The translations under genes and the position numbers were made by a program. This document shows, in pieces, positions 23,464 to 36,581 of a stretch of 64,000 nucleotides of DNA; the first letter of the stretch is position 1; the number at the start of each line of letters is the position of its first letter. Under the pieces are notes generated by a model, which was not told the origin of the DNA, did not search any database, and worked only from the letters and a program-made list of their open reading frames with translations. This DNA is from Absidia repens (Eukaryota > Mucoromycota > Mucoromycetes > Mucorales > Cunninghamellaceae). The DNA is taken from NCBI GenBank assembly GCA_002105175.1, contig MCGE01000003.1, positions 1,550,001 to 1,614,000 on the forward strand. Direction: 5' to 3'.

Positions 23464-26247
23464 ATGACGAACCGATATGCTCTAACATTCTTTTATCTAT
23501 ATCTATGCTTTGTTTGTACTGCTCATGCGACATCATTTAAAAAAGGAGATTCCATCCCTCTTTTATACAACAAAATCCATTCATACAAAACACAGCTTCC
23601 ATTCGCCTACTCATCGCTACCTTTCATCTGTCCTCCATACGCGCAGAAAACCTGGCAAGACAGAGCCTTAGAAAGGAGCTGGCTCACTATTGATCAAGAT
23701 ATTACGGGCGATCGACCTATCAAAAGCGATTACAAGGTAAATCATTGGATATTATGCTTTACTCGTTTTTAATCATAAGTTTTATTATTAGATTACTGCC
23801 TTAGAAAACACAGAATGCGCTATACTATGTACACAGCCTTGGACAGTTTCAGATGCTATGAAGGCCAAAGAGCTGATACACAATGGGTATCAAGTGGAAT
23901 GGTAAAAGCACATTCTTCTCCCCTTGGCCAAAAACTTGTAGTACGATGCATGTTGACATTTCTTTTTACTCTTTTTCGATAGGTGGTTAGACGATATTCC
24001 TGGTGCCACAGCGTCATATACCAATGAAATCAGTACGCTTGTTTATCGTGTGGGTTATCCACTTGGTCAAGTGATTGTAAGTATACTGTATATAGATAGT
24101 ATTTGCTAGAGATCTGTTACTGATCTATCGTTTTGTTTTTTGTCAGGATGGCAAAATATTTATCAACAACCACGTTACCTTCAATATACTGTATGCCACA
24201 AATAGCGACAATCCGACTGAAGAAATTGATATCAAAGGATTTGAAATTTACCCAGAATCGTAAGTGTTGGTTTACAAGTCAAGTGACGATCAAGACTGAT
24301 ATGGAAGTTCTGATTCTTTATTATTATTATCATGATCGGGTAGAATGAAATCCGGTGAATGTCAACGGAAAACCATCGACCACGAAAAGCAACAGGTGAC
24401 GGAACGACGAACGAGTGTGACATTTACTTACGCAGTCAAGTGGAAACGTGTACAATCAGCAACGCCTACTAATCGCTGGGATACGTTTTTGATACCTCCT
24501 CGGTCTGATGTTTACTTTATTGCAACTATCAACATGGCTGTTATGGTTTTGGTGTTATCTTTGGTTATCGGCGTAATCATGACGAAGACTCTCAACAAGG
24601 ATGTCTCAGCATTTCATGACGATGTAAGTAGGCGTAGGATGCATAGTATTTGTAGAGAGGGCAGAACCCTCAGTGTCCTTTTTTTTATTATATATATATA
24701 TCTCACTAGGTTCATGATGATTTTGAAGATGTGATCGGATGGAGATTAATACACCGTGATGTTTTCCGTCGGCCTATCTATGGAGGGTTATTGGCACCTG
24801 TCGTTGGCACTGGAATCCAACTTTTTTTCATCGCAGCGATGATTATTGGTAAGTTCTTATGAATTAATGTGGGTAGCTGGCTGTAGCGTATGTTTTTGTA
24901 ACTTTGGTTTATTTTCGCGCTCTTAGGAATGGTATATAGAGGATGGATATTCATTGCCAAACCAGGATCTTTGATCTCATCCTTCATCAAACTTTACGTT
25001 CCATCAAGGCAGGTTTTTTGCGTTCGTCTATTCCGGATGGAGATGTTTTATTAATATCTCTACTTTATTTAGCTGTTTTGCAGGGTACTGGAGTGCAAGG
25101 ATATATAAGGTCTTTCGTGGCAAGTCATGGATGTTCAATGCTGTTTTGGTAAGCTTTTATATATATATCTGTGATGATATAAGAACTATATTTACTGTTT
25201 CCTTTCTTTCGCTCTTGCTTAGACATCACTCATGTTAACTGGTTTTCTAGCTCTTGTTCTGTTTACACAGAGTGTTTTTGCCTGGTCTGCACAATCATCG
25301 CTAGTGATCTCTTTTCGTGGTTGGGCTTCGATGGTGCTTATGTGGGTATTCCTGGCGGTCCCACTGACTCTCCTTGGCAGCTACTTTGGAAATCAATGTG
25401 AGAAAATAGAGCACCCTGTTCGGACAACACAGATGCCTAGACTTATTCCAAGTAAACGATGGTACCAACAATACAACATCAGGTATTCCGCCAACAAAAG
25501 AAACATGAAATTGCTCAGAAAAAAAAAATACTAATTTTGGCTTTTTAATTTTTTGATTTTCTAGTATTCTCTTGGGCGGTGTTATACCTTTTGCAGTTGT
25601 GTTTATCGATCTCAATGAATTACTAAAATCGTCATGGCGCGGTGAACTCTATATTTCCATTCCTCATTTGGTATTGTCATGCTTGGTGATGGCGATCACA
25701 ACTTCGCAGGTGTCAATGGTTTTGATATTCTTCCAACTATGCAATGAGGTAATTACAAGTCAGATGATCAGGAGAGGAGGGTGTGATGGATGAGCCATGT
25801 GAATAAATTCAACGAATACAATGTTTCTTTTTAGGATTATCACTGGTGGTGGATGTCTTTTGTTGTCGGTGCTTCTTCGTCGATGTATATGTTTGTGTAA
25901 GTAAATAAGGTCATATTTATATATATATATATATATTGTGCTGTATAGTATTTACTGATACAATATGATTATAGGTACGGATTGATATATATTATGACCA
26001 AAACCAATATTGACGACTTTTCCGGCGGAATGATATATGTTATACATTTATTACTGGGATGTGTGCTTATTGGGCTCTCAAATGGTTGTCTTGGCTTCTT
26101 TAGTGCGTATTGGATGATTAGAAGGATCTATTCTTCAGCCAAGGTAAAATAAATAAATAAATAAAATATAAAAATAAATGGAAAGGACATGAATATGATA
26201 TGCGGTTACTCATTGGTCATGATATCTCTGCTTATTAGATGGATTGA
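23464..26247 (+). CDS. TM9 superfamily (EMP70/nonaspanin) membrane protein
   Basis: Endosome/Golgi nine-spanning protein involved in sorting and cargo handling. Thirteen exons (23464-23736, 23792-23901, 23983-24076, 24147-24259, 24344-24623, 24710-24848, 24942-25008, 25073-25148, 25223-25482, 25565-25748, 25835-25896, 25975-26143, 26239-26247) give about 611 residues, in the family range. A signal peptide (ALTFFYLYLCFVCTAHA) leads a lumenal domain with GDSIPLLYNKI and the CQRK-type segment; the first membrane span is NMAVMVLVLSLVIGVIM, followed by DDFEDVIGWRLIHRDVFRRP and the multispan part with FAGYWSARIYK and FRGKSWMFNAVLTS. The end AKMD matches the family's K-x-D style sorting tail. One intron (25009-25072) needs a GC donor. 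The acceptor at 24927 would add five residues in frame; 24942 aligns better. Confidence 0.93.
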
Positions 26248-26477
26248 TACACCCACGCCTCCGACCACCAAAAATAGAATTAGTATGTGTCTTTCCGCGG
26301 AACAGCCTCTTTTCCACGGAAATTACCCTTACGGCAATAAAAAAAATATTTTTTTTTTTCACTCCCTTTGTTTTATCCTTTCTTTTTCTCTTTTATATAT
26401 ATCCTTTTCACCCCCTTCCCCTTTCTTTTTCTTTTCACCGGACCCTACCCCTTATTCTCCATTCTATCAAATCATCA

Positions 26478-27521
26478 ATGTCATCGAACGTATCAAAACG
26501 AAACACCTATTTGCCCTCGCCTATGTCATCGCCACCACGCTCCGCGTCACCGACAACCTTATTAGCGCAGCTTGATAAGGATTCATTACGAGCGCCAGCA
26601 CTCTTCGATCCCATCTTGACCCCCAACGATGAATTCCACTCAAGCAATGACTATTTATCTGTGAAACAATCGACACTATTAGCACCATCGACGCCGCCCG
26701 TAAAACGCAACAGCAACAACAGCAAAAAACAACCGTCGGCTCCCTTATTGGCTATCATTTCGAAATACATTTCTGATTTAGAAGGTCGGGACAAAAGCAT
26801 CAAAATCATCCAATATGCATTCAAAATTTTATTACATTATCGATGGGTGGATACGAAACGATGGTCAACAATGGTCAGCCACTTTTCCCAAACGCGCAAG
26901 CTTTTAAGGGTAGGCCACTGTGTCGGCACTGTCCGTGATATGATGGATTCATACTCTTCTTCTTCACTGCAAAAACGACCTCTCCATTTTCTGGCAACAT
27001 GGTGCACCTTTGCTATTACTCTCGGCAACGAAGTCGCGGATGATTTATTCTGTTTTTACAAGATGGGTGTATTTGGTCCTTCTATTGGCAAGAAAGCGGA
27101 AAAGGTATCTATCTATTGCTGGTTCCTTGGTATCCTTATCGATCTTCGGTCAAACTTGATGTCCCTGAACTTATTATTACAAAAACAAAAACAGCAACAG
27201 CAACAACAACAACAACAACAACAACAACACAACCAAACCTCCTCCAACGATGATCATGAAGCGCAGCTCCAGAAAATCCTTTTGGCCCGAGTTTCTTGCA
27301 CAAAGCTCATGCTAGATGGCATATTTTGTGGTAAGTTTTTATTTATTTATATTAGCTTATCCTCTTTTATGATTCATTTGATACTGACTTTTTTATCTTA
27401 TTTTTTATCAGCATGTGATATATGGCAACCGTCATTCTCCAGCGCTCTCCAAGCTTGGTCAGGATTCTTTAGTGGGTCTTTATCAGGATATAAGCTTTTG
27501 TGCAAAATTAGATCATCTTAG
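26478..27521 (+). CDS. PEX11: Peroxisomal membrane protein PEX11-like
   Basis: Peroxisome proliferation/fission factor. Two exons (26478-27330 and 27412-27521) give about 320 residues; the intron is 81 bp, a multiple of three without stop, so retention would keep the frame. A Ser/Pro-rich N-terminus of about 100 residues precedes the family start SDLEGRDKSIKIIQYAFKIL, then SQTRKLLRVGHCVGTVRDM, LGNEVADDLFCFYKMGVFG and a C-terminal FFSGSLSGYKLLCKI hydrophobic segment. A poly-Gln run from a CAA microsatellite (about 27190-27228) sits in the loop before the last helices. It starts 230 bp after the TM9 stop, on the same strand. The long N-terminus is unusual for PEX11; an internal start is possible. 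Confidence 0.88.
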   Translation: MSSNVSKRNTYLPSPMSSPPRSASPTTLLAQLDKDSLRAPALFDPILTPNDEFHSSNDYLSVKQSTLLAPSTPPVKRNSNNSKKQPSAPLLAIISKYISDLEGRDKSIKIIQYAFKILLHYRWVDTKRWSTMVSHFSQTRKLLRVGHCVGTVRDMMDSYSSSSLQKRPLHFLATWCTFAITLGNEVADDLFCFYKMGVFGPSIGKKAEKVSIYCWFLGILIDLRSNLMSLNLLLQKQKQQQQQQQQQQQQHNQTSSNDDHEAQLQKILLARVSCTKLMLDGIFCGKFLFIYISLSSFMIHLILTFLSYFLSACDIWQPSFSSALQAWSGFFSGSLSGYKLLCKIRSS

Positions 27522-27889
27522 ACCAGTCCCTTTTATTATTTATTTACTAATTTACATTTATATATTTTTCCTCTCACCCTCATACCCATTCCCTTACCCT
27601 ATCATTTATTTATCTTTGTTATTTTATCTATTTTACCTATTGAATAAACGTTTTGATTTGCCTATTACTTTTTATATATCTCTTGGGACATATATCCACT
27701 CTGACAGCGGATATTTTATTTAATTATACGATGCTTTTTTACTTTATTTTAGCTAGATAGAGAGGAACTTTGTCCATGAATCGCCCTCTGTCTTTTCATT
27801 GCCGTTGCCGGTCCTGTTGAATTTTTTCGATACCCAATTTGAAAACCCGCCTTGCACTAGAAATTTTTTCTTCTTTCTTCCTCATTCTT

Positions 27890-28985
27890 ATGCGCCCGAG
27901 AATTCTCAGTTGCTTACCATTACTACGAAAACAAATTTTATTTAATAAAACGTCCGTTTCTCCATACTTCTCTGTTACCCGAAGAATGCATTATATTACT
28001 GTGGGACAACAAAAGGTGCCAGTGGTCAGCGATCAAGTCAATCAAGAAACGCTCGGTAAGGTGTTGGCTTTTGGTCCTTTTCAAGAATGGGCTCGAACAC
28101 TGGACAGGGAACAACATGATAGAAAAGAAGAAATGGTCATTACTGATATCCAAGTACAAAATGTGGACTTGTTTGGTACCAACAAAATCGGGTTCGTCAA
28201 ATTCAAGGCCAACATCAAGTTTAAAGCCACGGGGAAAAGCGCGCCTGGTATTGTGTTTTTAGTAAGTAAGAACTATGGTATATGCAGTATCAGTGAAGTA
28301 TCGAAAGTGCTAACTTCTACTTGCTGTTTCTTTTTTTAGAGGGGCGGTGCTGTGTCTATGCTAATTTTGCTACAATCGGATGACCCATCGCACGACGATA
28401 AAATCATTCTGACGCTTCAACCAAGAGTGCCGGTCCCAAACTATAATTTTCCCGAACTTCCTGCTGGCATGTTGGATTCAAGCGGTGATTTTGCTGGAAC
28501 TGCGTCAAAAGAAATCCATGAAGAAACTGGTGAGATGTTTAACAATTAGACGGATACAATTTTAATGGTATTAATGATTGACTATTTTTTCTTGCAGGGT
28601 TGACCATACATGAATCTGAATTGATAGATCTTACTGAATTGGCATATGGTGATCAATGGAGAGGCGTGTATCCTTCAGCTGGTGGATCAGGTATATTTCT
28701 TTTTCTCGCTTCAAAAAAAAAAAAAAAAAAAAAGGTCCAGCGAGCTGATGCTTTCTTATACATGTAGATGAATTTTTACGACTGTTCTTGTGTCGCAAGA
28801 AGATGAAACAACAGGATATTAACAATCTGGAAGGAAAACTGACTGGGCTTCGTCAAGATGGAGAAAACATTACCCTCAAACTGGTATCTTTCAAAGATGC
28901 TTGGAAACACAGTCCGGATGCGAAATTGTTGTGTAGTTTAGCTTTATATGATGCATTGATGAAATCTAACAAACTTGATCAATAA
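27890..28985 (+). CDS. Nudix hydrolase, ADP-sugar diphosphatase type
   Basis: Hydrolyses nucleoside diphosphate sugars such as ADP-ribose or ADP-glucose. Four exons (27890-28261, 28340-28529, 28598-28690, 28768-28985) give about 290 residues. The Nudix box reads GMLDSSGDFAGTASKEIHEETG-LTI: the REUXEE helix is present with K for R, and the extra spacing with GDF is typical of the plant NUDT14 / human NUDT14 group, which I also base on PAGMLDSS and GGAVSMLILLQ. The first 32 residues (MRPRILSCLPLLRKQILFNK) are basic and lack acidic residues, like a mitochondrial presequence; an internal ATG at about 27986 (MHYITV) could give a cytosolic form. Confidence 0.87.
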
Positions 28986-29100
28986 AATTATTTAATTGAA
29001 ACTCCGGAAAACTCTTTTATATTCTCTTGTGTCTTCATCTCTCTTTCTCTTCTCTTTTCTCTACTTTTATTTTTACTTTTTCAAAAAGCTTTATTTATTC

Positions 29101-29892
29101 ATGTCTACAGATATCAACGACCATTTCTCCCTTTTATTGGACGACTCTGATAATTTTCTCCCAAGAGTGGAAGAGGTAAAGTGGACAAAGAAAACAAAAA
29201 GGGAGGGGTATGCTAACTAGTTTATTAATTAACCTGTCTGTCTTTGTTTTCTTTTACTTATTCTTCCACACCTAGATTTTGAAGGAAATTTATACTCATT
29301 TTGACGAAGTACTTACATAGAACAAATGTAACTTGAAGGACTGCATAGTACATACTGACATTATCTATTATTTCATTGCAGGACAAGGACAACTTTTGGA
29401 ACACTAAAGAACTACAAGCATTCGCTGAAGCCACCAATGGACGGCAGGTAGCGAAAAATGATTTATGTATAATAGCCTGATGCACGTGCCACCCTACTAA
29501 ATTGTCGTTTATTTTATTATTAGTTTGACCAATCCTCTCTTGATGTAAGTATTCTCAAAATAGAAAGAATACAAGTGGTGTATTTTTTGTGTCTAACACT
29601 ATATTATATTATATTATTTTCCCTTAGGAAATCATTGACTCATTTGATGTGAACAAAGAAAACCAATTGACATTCAGGGGATTTTATGAGATGTACCATA
29701 TTCAAACCTTATCTGACCCAGAAGAAACCTTGAACGATTTCAAAAAACGTAGGTAATTGGTAGTGGGTAGTAATATATGGCTGATTGAATTTTTTTATTA
29801 ATTTACTAGATGGGTATGACGATAAATTGGAGCTGGTGACTTCAAGAACCCAAGATGAAATCCCAAAGGATCCCCCTGTGAATGAAGATTAG
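29101..29892 (+). CDS. Small EF-hand protein
   Basis: Six short exons (29101-29175, 29276-29308, 29382-29447, 29524-29544, 29628-29748, 29810-29892) give 132 residues; one exon is only 21 bp. A well-formed EF-hand loop, DEDKDNFWNTKE, is split exactly across the exon 2/3 junction; a second, degraded loop starts DVNKENQLTFRG. The rest is acidic and predicted helical with a final HGYDDKLELVTSR segment. I do not recognise the family member. Calcium binding by the first loop is likely; partner and place unknown. It starts about 115 bp after the Nudix stop, in the same direction. Confidence 0.75.
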
Positions 29893-30131
29893 CCATATGC
29901 TTGATGTAGTTGATAGTATTCCCCTCCCCACATAGATCGGTCATTAAAATTATTTCTTCTAGGCGTCGAAATAAAAAAAAAATGCCCATTGATTACCCTT
30001 TATTTTTTGTCTTTTCTTTTTTTTTTTTTGCTCTATTCAATTTTCTCTAATATTACTCCTTCGCTCACACACATATATATATTTTACACCCTCATTCTAA
30101 CTACTTCAAATAATACAAACATCCGTTTTTG

Positions 30132-32267
30132 ATGTTCCCATCAAACACAAAACGATCTCAAGACTTGATTCCTACTGTTTCCGAAACCGAAGTGAAGCGT
30201 CAACGAACTACTGCGATTGCTTTGGCCATGAAAGGTTTGCAAAAATAAAAAATAGACACCGGGCGAAGGGACTCAGAAAAAAAGGGTTACGTGTGCAACA
30301 TACTAAAAACAAAACAAAAAATTGAACCACACTTTTCCACTTCTCACATCTTCCTTTTCTTCCTTTTTTTTTTTTTTTTTTTTCTTTTTTTTTTTTTTTT
30401 ATCCCTTTTAGACACCAAACCCCTCGACATCAAACATAGCAACAACAGCGACAACATGACACAAACCGAATCTTCTACAGCTAATACTCCAATGTCTTTC
30501 GAATACACGAAAGCCGAAACAGACCTTCGTAATGGCGATGATATCTCTTCAGAAGAGAACACTGGTATTATATCCCCTCTTAACTCGGCTCAGGTATGGA
30601 AGAGAGACGAACAGCAGAAGCACTCTAGGACTAACCAACCCTTATGCACTCGCATAGATAACGGAGGTATTGACCGAGTACAAGATCCTTGTAATTGGTG
30701 CTGGTGGTCTTGGATGCGAAATATTGAAAAATTTGGCGCTTACTGGGTTCAAGCAGCTACACGTTATTGACATGGACACCATCGATATTAGCAATTTAAA
30801 TAGGCAATTTCTCTTCAGGTAATACGGTACTTTGTATTGCCATGGTATCAATCATCCAACTCAATATTATTATTATATTGTGTAGATCCAAAGACATCGG
30901 AAAATCAAAAGCTATTGTCGCAGCAGAATTTGTCATGAATCGTGTCCCTGGTGTCCAGATCGAACCGTAAGTACTATCTGCTCGCCCCTTCCCTCTTTTT
31001 ATTTTTTAATTTTATATAAAGTCGAACTTGACAACCCAATCAAACATTGGCTTACCTCTCTCCCTTCATTTTTGTCATAGGTACTTCGGTAAAATTCAAG
31101 ACAAGGACGATGATTATTACAAGCAATTCCAAATCGTGGTGTGTGGGTTGGATTCTGTGGAAGCTAGAAGATGGATTAATGCAAAATTAGTAAATATGGT
31201 GGATGAAGAGGATCCAGACTCCTGGAAGCCGCTGATAGATGGTGGCACTGAAGGTAAACATGGGAGACAATTAAAGTGTATCAATCATTTGCATCGCGTT
31301 GTGAAATTAGTGGTGAATTCTGACAGTCATTATTTTCATTTCTTCTTATAAAGGATTCAAAGGGCAAGCAAGGGTGATTCTTCCAACAATGACTTCTTGT
31401 TACGAATGCTCTTTGGACATGCTCAACAAAGGGACCACTTACCCAATTTGTACTATTGCTAACACTCCTCGGCTTCCTGAACACTGTGTCGAATGGGCAT
31501 CAGTGTTAGAATGGCCAAGAGTATGGGGTAAGTCTTAAACAAGGACGGGCAAAGTGGAGAATTACCTATCTCACCCTTTTTTTTCGGTAGGCGAAAAGAA
31601 ATGCGACAACGACAACCCTGAACACATTCAATGGCTTTACGAAAAGGCGAAAACTAGGGCGGAACAATTCGATATTACGGGCATTACCTATTCACTTACA
31701 CAAGGCGTTGTCAAAAACATCATTCCTGCCATTGCATCCACAAATGCTGTTGTAGCTGCCTCCTGTTGCAATGAAGTTTTCAAACTGGCTACGACCGTTG
31801 CGCCTTATCTGGACAATTATATGATGTATACCGGAAATGATGGTGTCTATACGTTTACTTTCCAACATCAAAAGAAACCAGAATGCCCTGTATGTGGAAG
31901 CGACTCTTTGAATGCTGAACTGGATCCGAAAATGTCATTGACTGAACTGATCGAATGGTTACAAGAAAATCCTGAAACGTAAGTCTATTCGGCCTTTTTT
32001 TTCTTTTACTTCCTTGCATCTCATGCTTTTTTCTTCTTCATATTTTTGTTTTTGGGATGCTATAGACAACTGAAAAAACCAAGTTTAAGGACGGCGAATC
32101 GTTCGCTATACATGCAAGCCCCACCCGTACTGGAACAAGCAACAAGGACGAACCTCTCCTTACCAATTGGCGATTTTGTAGAAAATGGCGAATTCATTAC
32201 AGTGACAGATGCTGCGTTACCGGTCAGTCTACAAATCAAAGTGAAGTGGAAGCCTCCTACAAAATGA
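30132..32267 (+). CDS. UBA3: NEDD8-activating enzyme E1 catalytic subunit
   Basis: Activates NEDD8/Rub1 together with the ULA1/APP-BP1 subunit and passes it to UBC12, for cullin neddylation. Eight exons (30132-30234, 30412-30593, 30658-30818, 30886-30966, 31081-31253, 31354-31527, 31591-31978, 32066-32267) give about 487 residues. Adenylation motif [20 protein letters not shown], nucleotide segment [20 protein letters not shown], catalytic cysteine in [17 protein letters not shown], zinc pair CPVCGSDS with the earlier TSCYECS, and a C-terminal ubiquitin-like fold that binds the E2. The N-terminal 95 residues are Ser/Thr-rich and longer than in the yeast protein. Intron 1 contains nearly pure T runs; intron 2 (30594-30657) has a clear CTAAC branch site. 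Confidence 0.95.
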
Positions 32268-32819
32268 TTAGATAGTTTATTTTTGGTTAGTTTGATACAG
32301 TGGATAGTTTTTAGTTGCTACCGCCTACCTTTTTATTTCACGTTTTATCATCTGTTTTATTCATTCCCAACATTTTTTGACTGCAAGAAAACTCCATACT
32401 TCAATAAAGAAGCCATTTTGTCATATATTCATTTAGTGTTGCCATCATCAACATGAATGTTTTCTGTGTTAGAATATTATATTTTTGTACTGTACGGTGT
32501 ATCTGTATATGTTATATGTTTTGCTGGTAGTTAATAACGCAACTACTTATATATGTTGTAGAAAACAAGGCTAGTAAAAATAGGTAAATTACTCTCGCAC
32601 ACACTTGTTTCAGTACTGACCATTGTACTTTTTCAGTTTTTTAATATTTAACCCATTACATTAGAAACACACAATGTCAATATCAACGATAAATTGAAAC
32701 TGTACCATTATTGCGGATAATATCGTTATTGTGATTATGTATCCATGCTATATCAAGCAAGACAGCTGCTTTCTGGACTTTTTCTCTTGTGTTTTACATC
32801 AGCAATAGACCACATTGAT
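32268..32819. other. Spacer after UBA3
   Basis: UBA3 3' UTR with an AATAAA near 32403, then AT-rich sequence without a supported gene. Confidence 0.4.
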
Positions 32820-33290
32820 TTTTCAAATTCCGCACACGTGAATTTTTATTTACTCCCATTCTTTTCCCGCTGTCTTTTTCCCTTTTCCTTTTTCCTTCAC
32901 CATTTCAACTTCATTGAAATCATGACGGATTTAGATTAGTATCAGGACCAGTTTAGAAGGTGTTTCACCTCAGGGATTACAAGATGCATGGGGAACCCTT
33001 CCTTTTTGGATTCAGAATTAGGGACCACCATTGGTTGGTTTTTTTAGAGCCTTCAGTAGCTTAGTTTAGTATGATTTTTTCCATAGTTTGAATACAATAT
33101 GCCTCGTTTTACATGCTTTAATAAAAAAAAGTTTCAAGATTCTCTCTTTCTTGCATTGTACAATAGGTCGCCTTTTACCATCGCCCAATTAGATTAGACA
33201 TTTAGATTACAGTTGTTCAATGTCATGTCTCAATAAAAGATATCCAGTTATAACCTTTCTCATGTCTTGTCTACCTTGTGCAGTACAGTA
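32820..33290 (+). repeat. Dispersed AATAAA repeat, copy 6 (sense)
   Basis: TTTTTCAAATTCCGCACACG, GTGAATTTTTATTTACTCCC, pyrimidine tract, TTAGTATCAGGACCAGTTTA, CTCAGGGATTACAAGATGCA, TGGGGAACCCTTCC, AGCTTAGTTTAGTATG, then CTTTAATAAAAAAAAG and a second tail unit TCTCAATAAAAGATATCC at about 33230. Most complete sense copy together with 55195-55900. Confidence 0.85.
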
Positions 33291-34551
33291 TATCCACGCC
33301 TTTTTGCACTCGTTCCTTTAAATAAGTGTTGACCGTTCTTCAGATAACCCAATAGACTCACTCATGCTATCTCCAATAAATTTCTCGTTGTGTGTTATTA
33401 CATGTGTTGAGAGTTATTCCGTTGGGTGGTTTTACTGTTTTTTACTGTGTTTTGCCAGTTTAGTGCTCTCCCAGCGACGGCATTGGGCAAAATAAGAATC
33501 GCTAGTGTATATTTTTGGGAGAGTACTATGATTTGCTCGGCATTATAGTGAAAACGATTGGCTTTGAGTAGATTAGGTAATATATACATGATATGTTTGC
33601 AATCGAATCACTGATTGGAGTGTATTACCAAACTTTGGCTGTGAAAATCCATCCAGTTTTTTTTTCTTCGGCCGAAAATACATTCTCAATGATGTACAGT
33701 AAAGTACAGTACTGTACTGTACAGTAGTGTGACTCTACATATCTTCAAAGCCTGATTAAACCCATTTACCGCTTAAAAAATCACTGCAATGCCGAGTTTC
33801 CTGGTTACATCAAACCCTCTACTACTTCACATAGCAATCTCAGCACTCGGGACTCAAAAAAAAAAAAAAAAGCTCTCCAGGTTCTATTTTATCTTTATAT
33901 CAAAAGACCAAAGCGCAATCTCTCAGCTACATAAAGGGAAGTCTACCCAACTTTGCATCCAACCTCACCTACACACCCGCACACCCAAAATGAACCACGC
34001 CTAAGAGGCCCTCCAAAAAATTGTACCTCAAAGTATCATATTCACAACCAAACAATCAATGTTCTTCAGAAAAACCCTACTGCACGTACAGTACAGTGCA
34101 TTAACACGGCATATAGTAAATCAAATATAAAGACGACAATAAACACGAAACAAACACAAAAGCATATAGGAAGACAGAGTAGGATAAGAATAATTTTTAT
34201 TCATCAAATAGACACTAAAAAAGTACACAAATGATATCAATAAGCAAGTAATGGTCGTAAAGTGAATATAAATGGGATGTGAAGGGAGGAGAAAAAAAAA
34301 TGAGGTCGATGACAAAGAAAAAAAAAAAAAAAAGAAAGAAAAAAAGTATTCATATGATGTAAAAAAAAAAAAAAAGAAGTCAAGTTGTACAGCGAGATCG
34401 TATTTTGTTGATAAGAGGAAAAATGAGTGTCAAAGGAGAAGATGGTAAAGAGGTGTGACATAAAAACTCAAACGAAGGGAGGTAGTTGCGTGTATATATG
34501 GCCTAGTAACAGTAGTAGTTCGTGGCAGTATCATACCACAGCAATTGAAGT
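33291..34551. other. Spacer with GTAC palindrome
   Basis: Holds a GTACAGTACTGTACTGTAC palindromic tract at about 33697-33725, like 4580-4615, and the 3' UTR side of the PP2A gene with two A-runs (34319-34333 and 34362-34375). Open frames at 33789-34234 are not supported. Confidence 0.45.
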
Positions 34552-35908
<1,357 letters not shown>

Positions 35909-36581
35909 CTTTTATATTCGGATCAAAATAGGTGAGGCAATGGGTGAAGAGAGTTCAAACTATAACGTGTAAACACATAAACAAGTACATAAGTAATAAT
36001 AAAGAAATGATAAAGAAAAGGAGAGCTTCATTGCGAACAGCTAGTAACTTACGATAATCAAGAAAAGTCAGTCAAAGGAAAGAAAAAGGCTGAATGGTTT
36101 TTTCTCTTCTTTTTTCTTTCTTTTTTCTTTGAAAGAGCAAGTGAAAGAAAGGTTGAAATCCCGACGTGACGTGTGGTTTTGACCGCAATCCAAAATTCGA
36201 AAAGTCCAATTCGTTCTTTTTTTTTTCCTCTCATTTGCTTTTATTGCTCCTACAATAAAAAAAAAAAAAAAGTAAGTTATATATAAAACAAGTATTTTTA
36301 GGCGGTATCTCCTTTTCGTTCTTTCGCTTTGATATATATTGTCTTTGTAACTGAAGGGATTGATGGGTACTGCTTTGTTACTTTCTCTCTCTCTCTGTCT
36401 CTTTTATCCCAACAAAATACTCACTTTATTTATTTTTTATTTATCTCTTAGCTACTATTACATTCTCATCACGACGTTCCTTCTCTGTTTTTATTGTGCG
36501 ACTGCGTCCGTCAAATAGATAAAACAACCACCCACAACACACATCTATCATCTCATCCAAGTTTCTACCTTGTGAACTAGG
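35909..36581. promoter_or_regulatory. Divergent promoter region, PP2A C / SNF2-type ATPase
   Basis: The two genes start 673 bp apart in opposite directions. The stretch holds several pyrimidine tracts (36090-36130, 36215-36240, 36380-36420) and an A-run at 36258-36272. No named site recognised. Confidence 0.4.
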
